Shown here piece after piece: positions 46,895 through 54,823 of a DNA stretch of 64,000 nt. Source of the DNA: Chryseobacterium sp. Bi04 (GTDB lineage: Bacteria; Bacteroidota; Bacteroidia; Flavobacteriales; Weeksellaceae); the NCBI RefSeq assembly GCF_918698085.1, contig NZ_CAKKLP010000008.1:1-64000 (forward strand), given 5' to 3'. The translations under genes and the position numbers were made by a program. A model generated the notes under the pieces. It was not told the DNA's origin. It did not search any database and was given only the letters and a program-made list of their open reading frames with translations. Each line of letters starts with the position of its first letter. Positions within the stretch are counted from its first letter, which is position 1.

Positions 46895-47458
46895 CTACTT
46901 TCCTAATGGAATATTATACCCGAAGCCTACTCCGATGTTTCCCACATTATAGTCCTGACCTGGTAAATCTCCTTTAGTTCCTACAAAAACCTTCTGGTAT
47001 TGTACAAAGAAGTTCCAATCTCTGTTGTGGTATCCGATCTCCGGCTTAAGGTAAAAACCTCCGCTTGCTCTCTCTACATTTGTATTGGAAGCTACCGTTT
47101 TGTCTCCAACTAAGAATCCATATCCTAAATCAGCTCCAAAATAGAAACCTGTTTGTTTTGGATAAATTCTAATTAAAGCAGCTACGGGAACTACTCCTAC
47201 ATCATTATTTTTATATCCGTTATTCTCTTTTCCGAAATAATGGCTATATCCTGATGCAATACCTAATCCAAAACCAGGGGTAATAAGGTTCTGGTAAGCT
47301 ACATCTACTCCAACAGCAGCCGAAAGGTTATCTGAAGGAACTGCTAAACCAACATTTGCGCCCACCTTGATCATATTATTCATTTGTGAACTCTGTGCGC
47401 TTGCTATTCCTGCTGTTAAAATTCCAGCCAGTAATATTGCCTGTTTAAACATTTTCAT
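46895..47458 (-). CDS. Outer-membrane beta-barrel protein
   Basis: A signal peptide (residues 1-21, ending ASAQ) is followed by about eight amphipathic strands with alternating hydrophobics and Gly/aromatic residues (GVDVAYQNLITPGFGLGIASGY) and a terminal strand ending in GYNIPLGK. This is a small porin-like barrel of 187 aa. Function is unknown. The 299 bases upstream contain AT-rich DNA with no further gene. Confidence 0.78.
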   Translation of the reverse strand: MKMFKQAILLAGILTAGIASAQSSQMNNMIKVGANVGLAVPSDNLSAAVGVDVAYQNLITPGFGLGIASGYSHYFGKENNGYKNNDVGVVPVAALIRIYPKQTGFYFGADLGYGFLVGDKTVASNTNVERASGGFYLKPEIGYHNRDWNFFVQYQKVFVGTKGDLPGQDYNVGNIGVGFGYNIPLGK

Positions 47459-47757
47459 AACTCTAATTTTTAAATTTTACTAAGCAAGTAAGATGTAAAA
47501 ATCATGCCAAGCACAGCTTTACCTGTTACTTTAACACATTTAAAAATCATAAAATAATGATTATCAATGCATTATTTTTAACAAAATTTAAATGTTTGTT
47601 TAACAAAATTTACCAAAAAATAATCTTAAAATGTGAATTAAGGAATAAAATTCAGAAAAACTTCTGGTTTCCAGTCATTTTACAATATTAACAATCTTTA
47701 ACCCGTTGTTATTTTAACCTTATCTCTTCAGAAACATCAAAAAACAAATATCCTCCA

Positions 47758-49137
47758 ATGGCTGATTCATTATTAAAAAATAAACATCTTTTATGGCGTG
47801 CGGGTTTCGGTATCGGAATCAGTCAAATCGACGATCTGAGGAATAAAAGCAGTAAAACGTTGATTAATGAACTATTTGCAGAAGATAATTTCACTGAAAT
47901 CACCTATGACACTCCAGATATTGATTTTGTGGCAGACTATATGGGCAATACCGCTCCTGCAGAAAAGAAAAAACAGATGCAGAAAATCAACAGGGAGCAG
48001 AATAATGAACTGAATCTTCACTTTCTGGATAAAATGGTGAACAGCAAAGAGCAAATGAGAGAAAAAATGGCCTTTTTCTGGCATGGTCATTTTGCTTCCA
48101 GAGTTGTGAATCCAAGGTTTAACAAACAGCTTTTAAATACCATCCGGAAACATGCATTGGGTAATTTTAAAGATCTTCTTTTTGAAGTAAGTAAAGCTCC
48201 GGCCATGCTAAACTTTCTCAATAATCAACAAAACAAAAAGGACCATCCCAACGAAAATTTTGCCCGGGAAGTAATGGAGCTGTTTACCATGGGAAGAGGA
48301 AATTATACTGAAAAAGATGTAAGGGAGGGCGCCAGAGCCTTTACCGGATGGGGATATGATAAGGAGGGGAATTTTAAAGAAAGGAAGAATTTTCACGATG
48401 CGGAAACAAAAACATTTTTGGGGAAGACAGGTAATTTCAGTGGAGATGATGCTTTACATATTATATTAGAACAGAAAGCTACCTCTACGTTTATCACCAC
48501 CAAAATTTATAAATTTTTTGTTAATGAAAAAATAGATACCGATAAGATAGAAAAGCTAAGCAACAGCTTCTATAATTCAGGATATGATATCAAAAAACTC
48601 ATGACTGAGATATTTTCAAGCTCATGGTTTTATGAACAGAATAATATAGGCAACAGGATAAAATCACCTATCGAACTGATGGCAGGAATTATGCGGCTGC
48701 TTCCCATGCACATCCAAAATCCGGAAAACCTCATCGTTTATCAGAAATTACTGGGACAAATGCTGCTTTATCCTCCCAATGTTGCTGGATGGCCTAACGG
48801 AAAGGCATGGATCGACAGTTCAACATTAATGCTGAGACTTCAGGTTCCACAGATATGGTCAGGCTTAAGACCTTTGGAATACAGCCCGCGTCAGGATGAT
48901 GATATCGATATGGGTATGAAATCCCGGGAAACCGCTTTGAACAAGTCTTTTAAAAATCCGAATATCACGATAGACTGGGAGCGGGTAGAAAAAAATTTCG
49001 CCCGGAAAAACTGCGAAGACTATCTGATTCAAAATATTCAAAGCCTGGATATGAACTCAGTCAGAAACTTTTCTGATAAGAGCGTAAAAATGACAGTCAT
49101 CAACCTTATGTCTACTCCTGAATATCAGTTAATGTAG
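47758..49137 (+). CDS. DUF1800 family protein
   Basis: This 459-residue protein fits the DUF1800 family: FWHGHFASRVV near residue 108, NENFAREVMELFTMGRGNYTE and ARAFTGWGYD near residue 195, and YPPNVAGWPNGKAW near residue 342. No signal peptide is evident. Members are found in Bacteroidota and many other phyla, nearly always next to a DUF1501 gene as here; the function is unknown, though a secreted or envelope role has been proposed. Confidence 0.9.
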   Translation: MADSLLKNKHLLWRAGFGIGISQIDDLRNKSSKTLINELFAEDNFTEITYDTPDIDFVADYMGNTAPAEKKKQMQKINREQNNELNLHFLDKMVNSKEQMREKMAFFWHGHFASRVVNPRFNKQLLNTIRKHALGNFKDLLFEVSKAPAMLNFLNNQQNKKDHPNENFAREVMELFTMGRGNYTEKDVREGARAFTGWGYDKEGNFKERKNFHDAETKTFLGKTGNFSGDDALHIILEQKATSTFITTKIYKFFVNEKIDTDKIEKLSNSFYNSGYDIKKLMTEIFSSSWFYEQNNIGNRIKSPIELMAGIMRLLPMHIQNPENLIVYQKLLGQMLLYPPNVAGWPNGKAWIDSSTLMLRLQVPQIWSGLRPLEYSPRQDDDIDMGMKSRETALNKSFKNPNITIDWERVEKNFARKNCEDYLIQNIQSLDMNSVRNFSDKSVKMTVINLMSTPEYQLM

Positions 49138-49232
49138 TTTTTTAAGACAGCTGGTTGCAGATTTCAGGTAATAGTTCCCACGGCCATTGATACTACCTGT
49201 AACTTATTGCCGCACAATTAAATTCAAAAGTT

Positions 49233-50417
49233 ATGTTAATCAAAAGAAGAGAATTCTTAAAAATAAGTTCATTAGCCTCAGCTTCCCTGCTGATGCCCAG
49301 CTTTCTAAAGTCTATGGCTTTGGATAATGCCCTGAACCCTCATCAGAACATCCTGATCGTACTTCAGCTGACAGGTGGTAATGATGGCTTAAACACCATT
49401 ATTCCTGTAAAAAATGATATTTATTTCCGGGAAAGAAAAACGCTTGCTATTCAGGATTCTTTATCTCTGACTGATGAAGCCGGAATCAATCCTTCCCTCT
49501 CTTATTTTAAAGAACTCTTTGACAATGGTGAACTTTCCATCATGAACAATGTAGGCTATCCCAATTCTGACAAATCCCATTTCCGGAGTATGGATATCTG
49601 GCAATCTGCCAGCAGGAGTGATGAATTCCTGGAAACAGGATGGCTGGGTCGTTTTTTAGATGAAGAATGCTACCGTTGTGAACATCCCACCCAGGCGTTG
49701 GAAGTAGATGATATGTTAAGTCTTGCTCTTAAAGGTGATCATAATAAAGCATTCGCCTTTAAAGATCCTAAAAGGCTTTATCAGACCAGCCAGGAAAAGT
49801 ATTTTAAGTCTCTTTATGACCATCATCATGAAGACGAAACTGTATCTTACCTTTATCAGACACTTGGTTCTACTATCAATAATGCGGATTATATTTTTGA
49901 AAAAAGCAAAGCAAAAAAAACCGAGCAGATTTATCCGAATTCCCAGCTGGGAAAGGACTTTAAAACAGTCTCTTCTTTGATCAAATCTGACATTAACACT
50001 CAGGTTTATTATCTTTCAATCGGAAGCTTTGATACCCATGTTAATCAGAATGAAAGACAGAAAAAATTATTCAGTGATATCAATGAGGCTGTACAGTCTT
50101 TTGTTGCGGACATGAAAAGCAACGGGTTATTCAACAATATCTTACTTATGACATTTTCAGAATTTGGCCGCCGTGTTGCCCAGAACGCCAGTAACGGAAC
50201 GGATCACGGAACCGCCAATCAGATGTTTTTCATCAGTGGAAGCTTAAAAAAGAAAGGACTGCTGAATGCTCTTCCCAATCTGCAGAACCTAAATGAGGGT
50301 GACCTTATCTATACGGAAGATTTCAGAAAGGTATATGCCACTATTCTGAAGAACTGGCTTCATGCAGACTCTTCCAAAGTGCTGGGCTGGAAAAACGGAG
50401 TCTATGATTTTATATAG
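49233..50417 (+). CDS. DUF1501 family protein with Tat signal
   Basis: The N-terminus contains the twin-arginine motif KRREFLK followed by a hydrophobic stretch, so export by the Tat system is predicted. The body has LQLTGGNDGLNTIIPV near residue 44 and SEFGRRVAQNASNGTDHGTAN near residue 310, the signatures of the sulfatase-like DUF1501 family. It follows the DUF1800 gene by 95 bases and probably acts with it. Confidence 0.92.
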   Translation: MLIKRREFLKISSLASASLLMPSFLKSMALDNALNPHQNILIVLQLTGGNDGLNTIIPVKNDIYFRERKTLAIQDSLSLTDEAGINPSLSYFKELFDNGELSIMNNVGYPNSDKSHFRSMDIWQSASRSDEFLETGWLGRFLDEECYRCEHPTQALEVDDMLSLALKGDHNKAFAFKDPKRLYQTSQEKYFKSLYDHHHEDETVSYLYQTLGSTINNADYIFEKSKAKKTEQIYPNSQLGKDFKTVSSLIKSDINTQVYYLSIGSFDTHVNQNERQKKLFSDINEAVQSFVADMKSNGLFNNILLMTFSEFGRRVAQNASNGTDHGTANQMFFISGSLKKKGLLNALPNLQNLNEGDLIYTEDFRKVYATILKNWLHADSSKVLGWKNGVYDFI

Positions 50418-50710
50418 GTAATTGATTATTGATAAAGCTTTGAAAGCCCGGATACCATATTTTGAATTACTAGAGCATGTATAAGTAATAACCAGACCGA
50501 GAAGATTCTCATTTTATTTGAAGAAATCTTCTATTTTCACAACTATTACAATTAAAATTCGGATCAGGTTATAAACTTGGTGACTAAACAAATTGGTTAA
50601 ATCTAAAACCTCTTGTTTGGATGACATTCAGAAATCTATGCTGCCTTAAATAAAATATGTGATTTTAATATTTGACTTGAAAAATAGAATGGAAATAACC
50701 TTTTATTTCA
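50418..50710. other. Intergenic stretch without a recognised feature
   Basis: AT-rich DNA after the DUF1501 gene; I see no gene, RNA or clear repeat before the CGCAAAG element that begins at 50,711. Confidence 0.5.
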
Positions 50711-50874
50711 CGCAAAGGAATGGTAATTCGGATGTTCTATTTTCAAGAAAGCAAAGAAAGGCGACTTTGTCGCTGAATAAGCGATATAAAAAGTTTAGCT
50801 TCATCAAAATCGATTAGAAATCGATTCATTCTTGGCTCACTTAAAATCAAGCATAATAAAAATAGAACTTTGCG
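50711..50874. repeat. MITE-like intergenic element bounded by CGCAAAG inverted repeats
   Basis: The stretch begins with CGCAAAG and ends with CTTTGCG and is noncoding. Internally it has AAATCGATT-type palindromes near 50,806-50,826 and GCGACTTTGTCGC near 50,760. A related AACGCAAAGACGCAAG piece is at 43,812. It may be a dispersed non-autonomous repeat; no transposase is present. Confidence 0.45.
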
Positions 50875-50978
50875 TCAAAGAAAAGTTGTATTGATGTAAG
50901 TTTATGCTATCCCCCAACTTTTGCACCTGATCCTAAAATTCTTTGAATTCTTGCAGGGGTGGTCAAAATACCCAGTAA

Positions 50979-51012
50979 AAAAGAGACTGCACGTTATACG
51001 GCAGTCTCTTTT
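50979..51012 (-). terminator. Terminator after the 45-aa membrane peptide gene
   Basis: A perfect 12-bp stem AAAAGAGACTGC / GCAGTCTCTTTT with a 10-nt loop and T run on the minus strand, 30 bases after the stop of the small gene. Confidence 0.85.
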
Positions 51013-51041
51013 CAACAATTTTAAATTCTAACTACTTTTTT

Positions 51042-51179
51042 TTATGCAGTAATCTGCTTTGGTTCTTTCTCTTTCTGATCATCTTTTTTATCAAGTTTCT
51101 CAGATATTTTTTTAACGATATATTCTATCACTATAGGTGCTACAATTGCAATTAATGCTTTAAATATTCTTGATTTCAT
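51042..51179 (-). CDS. Small single-pass membrane peptide, 45 aa
   Basis: An ATG frame encodes 45 residues: a hydrophobic helix (FKALIAIVAPIVIEYIV, residues 6-22) and a Lys/Asp/Glu-rich tail (KLDKKDDQKEKEPK). The hydrophobic/charged organisation, a purine-rich AAAAAGAAC upstream of the ATG and a dedicated terminator support a real gene. No homolog is recognised. It could be a membrane stress peptide or a toxin-like peptide. Confidence 0.6.
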   Translation of the reverse strand: MKSRIFKALIAIVAPIVIEYIVKKISEKLDKKDDQKEKEPKQITA

Positions 51180-51340
51180 AATGTGATGTTCTTTTTAAAT
51201 CAATGCAATTTCCAAGCCAAGATAAAAATCTAACTGATGATTTTAGCTGAATTGATAAGTTTCTGCTAGCTTACCCATTGTATTGATATAAAAAATGACC
51301 ACTCCATCGTTTTGTAACATACTGAAAATCATAAATTTAT

Positions 51341-52357
51341 TTAGTTTTCATCAGCAACAAAGTTTTGATAGTTTTCACTGGCTATCCTGAATTTTTCCTC
51401 CATTCTTAGTCTCAGTTTTTTAGGTTTATGAACCATCAGGGAGTCTCCAAATCCCAGCAACAGCCTTTCCAGCTCAAAATTAATCTGGACACAGATTTTA
51501 AACAGAGTTCCCTCCTGATCTTCGCTGATCACTTCCTGACTTTTATGCAGAGGCTTTGTTTTTACGTAGGGTGCATTACCGGAATCTACCCAGAAAACAA
51601 CAGTTCTGGGAGCAATTGAATCTGAGACCGTAACGCCTACAATATCCTTAAAATATTCATCACCATCAAGATCCTTATCAATATACAGAAGGGTATCATC
51701 TGTTTCGATACTTTCCATTCTGTCCAGTGCCAGATTATACATTTTCTGTTTGTAAAGGCAAATCAGAAACCAACGGTTGTTAAATTCTTTCAGCAACTGC
51801 GGATGAACAGTATATAGATTGGATTCTCTTGCCGTAAAACTTTTATAAAGAATTTTCAATACCTTTTTACCTACAATACTTTCATAGAGAATATCTATAT
51901 GTTCCAATCCTTTCAGCTGTTCATTTTTATCCAGATGGATGACGGACTTCTGATTGGTTGAGTGAATAGAATCTTCCAGCTTCTGAATGACCCCGTTCAT
52001 TTCTTTGAACATAGAAAAATCTTTGAACTGCTTTAGGATCTGAACGGCATTATTCATTGCTTTGAGATCGCTTTCGTTTACTGAAATATTATGAATGCTG
52101 TACTCAGGATCGCTGTAACGGTAATATTTTCTTTCATAGACTTCAATGGGAGCTTCATACCCGAATTTCTCACTGCGCATATTTTGCAGATCGAGCTGCA
52201 CCGTTCGTTTGCTTACATAGGATTCTTTGCCTTCGAATTCAAATAATGCTTCGGAACATTCATCAATAAGATCTTCCAAAGTATATTTCCTGTATTTGTT
52301 TTTAAGACACTTATCTAATGTTTTATAACGGATTAAAGCATTTTTATTAGATGACAT
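51341..52357 (-). CDS. WYL-domain transcriptional regulator
   Basis: The N-terminal HTH region (RYKTLDKCLKNKYRKYTLEDL; SKRTVQLDLQNM) is followed by a WYL domain (residues about 150-225, with NRWFLICLYKQKMYNLALDRM) and a C-terminal WCX part. WYL proteins sense nucleic-acid or nucleotide ligands in several DNA-damage and defence systems. ATG 52357 (MSSNKNAL) is preferred over the frame start at 52387. It is transcribed together with the HopJ-like gene and divergently from rtcB, so it is the likely regulator of the RNA ligase. Confidence 0.9.
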   Translation of the reverse strand: MSSNKNALIRYKTLDKCLKNKYRKYTLEDLIDECSEALFEFEGKESYVSKRTVQLDLQNMRSEKFGYEAPIEVYERKYYRYSDPEYSIHNISVNESDLKAMNNAVQILKQFKDFSMFKEMNGVIQKLEDSIHSTNQKSVIHLDKNEQLKGLEHIDILYESIVGKKVLKILYKSFTARESNLYTVHPQLLKEFNNRWFLICLYKQKMYNLALDRMESIETDDTLLYIDKDLDGDEYFKDIVGVTVSDSIAPRTVVFWVDSGNAPYVKTKPLHKSQEVISEDQEGTLFKICVQINFELERLLLGFGDSLMVHKPKKLRLRMEEKFRIASENYQNFVADEN

Positions 52358-52380
52358 ACATATTGTGTTTATTGGAATAA

Positions 52381-52412
52381 AAGGCAAATCCGCTGATTTG
52401 TAAATTTGCCTT
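52381..52412 (-). terminator. Hairpin between hopJ-like and WYL genes
   Basis: AAGGCAAAT / ATTTGCCTT with a 14-nt loop, followed by TTTT on the minus strand. A similar GGC-AATCTG / CAGATT-GCC hairpin sits upstream of the HopJ-like gene at about 52,789-52,823. Partial termination between the two genes is possible. Confidence 0.6.
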
Positions 52413-52430
52413 TTCGCCGTTTCATTAAAA

Positions 52431-52778
52431 TTATTTCTCTTTCAACGCGTCTCCGTCAAAAGTAATGCCCTCCCAGCCAAATTTCATAAAATTTCTGATA
52501 TTCTGGTGATCAGTACCATTAGGTTTTTTCAAAACATCTTCCCTATAAAATTCTCCAAAAAGAAGAAGGGTCTGTTCTTTGGTCAGCCCATGATATAAAG
52601 CAAAGCTGAAGACTTTACAAGATCCGTTATTCTGTCCGGCCTGATTAGTGGTATCACCATTTTTAAAAGCTGTAGGGGTGAAATCATATTTTCCGTCAAT
52701 ATATTCAATAACATCACTGAACTGAATGGTTTCCGGGAAATGCTCTAATTGTTCTAGTAGTTCCATAGTATTAATCAT
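52431..52778 (-). CDS. HopJ type III effector-like small protein
   Basis: This 115-residue protein matches the HopJ family: FTPTAFKNGDTTNQAGQNNGSCKVFSFA near residue 33 and the C-terminal RNFMKFGWEGITFDGDAL. Despite the family name such proteins are widespread in bacteria without type III secretion, and their role is unknown. It lies in the divergent arm of the rtcB locus ahead of the WYL regulator. Confidence 0.85.
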   Translation of the reverse strand: MINTMELLEQLEHFPETIQFSDVIEYIDGKYDFTPTAFKNGDTTNQAGQNNGSCKVFSFALYHGLTKEQTLLLFGEFYREDVLKKPNGTDHQNIRNFMKFGWEGITFDGDALKEK

Positions 52779-52790
52779 TTTTAATTATAA

Positions 52791-54302
<1,512 letters not shown>

Positions 54303-54337
54303 TTTCTAATTTAGCAGGTAAGTCTTACCTACTATTT

Positions 54338-54370
54338 AAACCTTATAGGTTTTAAAAACCTATAAGGTTT
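54338..54370. repeat. REP-like palindrome after rtcB
   Basis: A perfect 12-bp inverted repeat AAACCTTATAGG / CCTATAAGGTTT with a 9-nt loop. It may act as a terminator or transcript stabiliser; similar CCTATAAGG palindromes are common in related genomes as far as I recall. Confidence 0.6.
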
Positions 54371-54417
54371 AGGAAAACTAATAACTAAATTTTATAGTCG
54401 TAAAAAACTAATAACCC

Positions 54418-54447
54418 AACCTTAAGGGTGTAAAAGCCCCTAAGGTT
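54418..54447. repeat. Second palindrome after rtcB
   Basis: AACCTTAAGGG / CCCCTAAGGTT (one mismatch) with an 8-nt loop, directly upstream of the tRNA-like gene. Confidence 0.55.
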
Positions 54448-54472
54448 TATGAAAACTTTTTTCATAACGGCA

Positions 54473-54582
54473 GGAGCAGTAGCTCAGATGGTAGAGCAAC
54501 AAATTACTTTTCGCTGCAGGCAACTAAAGTTCCTATAAATCTCCAAGATTGTGGGTCACAGGTTCGAGTCCTGTCTGCTCCT
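54473..54582 (+). tRNA. tRNA-like gene with about 45 extra bases in the anticodon arm
   Basis: The acceptor stem GGAGCAG / CTGCTCC (7 bp), the D arm GCTC-AGATGGTA-GAGC, the variable loop GGGTC and the T arm ACAGG-TTCGAGT-CCTGT are all perfect. The anticodon stem is only ACAA / TTGT (499-502, 549-552), and the expected 7-9 nt between is replaced by 46 nt (54503-54548). The insert folds as ACTTTT-C-GC / GGC-AAC-TAAAGT capped by a small loop, followed by TCCTATAA. It is too short for a group I intron. CCA is not encoded. It could be an intron-bearing tRNA or a tRNA-derived regulatory RNA; the neighbouring RNA ligase gene supports processing. Confidence 0.75.
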
Positions 54583-54589
54583 CAAAACA

Positions 54590-54626
54590 ATGAAAATGTT
54601 TATATTAACGTATTAGTCATTTTCAT
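54590..54626 (+). repeat. Hairpin just downstream of the tRNA-like gene
   Basis: ATGAAAATG / CATTTTCAT with a 19-nt loop. A similar 9-bp hairpin TTATGAAAA / TTTTCATAA lies just upstream of the tRNA (54447-54467), and its left arm could instead pair with 54620-54628, enclosing the tRNA. Confidence 0.55.
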
Positions 54627-54640
54627 AATTAAAAAAATTA

Positions 54641-54684
54641 AAGGCAAAGAAAGTTCCTATTATTTTAGATTTACTTTCCGCCTT
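54641..54684 (+). ncRNA. Structured RNA hairpin, array copy H1
   Basis: AAGGC-AAA-GAAAGT, loop beginning TCCTAT, then ACTTTC-C-GCCTT. Two helices flank an asymmetric internal loop (AAA against C). The sequence motif GGC-AAA-nnnAGT-TCCTAT is shared with copies H2, H3 and the tRNA insert. Confidence 0.7.
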
Positions 54685-54696
54685 TTTACAAATTAT

Positions 54697-54745
54697 AAGG
54701 CAAAGGGAGTTCCTATATACATTACCAGGTTTGACTCCCCGCCTT
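54697..54745 (+). ncRNA. Structured RNA hairpin, array copy H2
   Basis: AAGGC-AAA-GGGAGT, loop beginning TCCTAT, then ACTCCC-C-GCCTT. The inner helix differs from H1 at two base pairs with both partners changed (compensatory), while AAA, C and TCCTAT are constant. Confidence 0.7.
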
Positions 54746-54754
54746 TTCAAAATT

Positions 54755-54810
54755 ATAGGTAAAAGGAGTTCCTATAACATTTTTCTTAAAAAAAATTACT
54801 CCTCACTTAT
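54755..54810 (+). ncRNA. Structured RNA hairpin, array copy H3, next to a start codon
   Basis: ATAGGT-AAA-AGGAGT, loop beginning TCCTATAA, then ACTCCT-C-ACTTAT. Both helices are preserved although their sequence differs from H1 and H2. It ends 14 bases before ATG 54824, so it could control translation of the following gene. Confidence 0.65.
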
Positions 54811-54823
54811 TAATTTTTATATC

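Noticed and set aside
54473..54582. Group I intron in a tRNA
   Set aside because: The insert is about 45 nt, far below the size of any group I intron, and the P3-P8 core is missing.
54641..54810. CRISPR-like or integron attC-like array
   Set aside because: Only three units, unequal lengths, repeated parts are paired arms with compensatory changes rather than identical repeats, and no cas or integrase gene is near; attC core GTT/AAC signatures are absent.
54641..54810. Hammerhead or other known self-cleaving ribozyme
   Set aside because: The CTGATGA/GAAA core of hammerheads is absent and I could not fit other known classes; self-cleavage is only proposed as a test.
54731..54823. TTG-started extension of the 586-aa protein
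   Set aside because: It would translate through hairpins H2 and H3; ATG 54824 follows the array cleanly.
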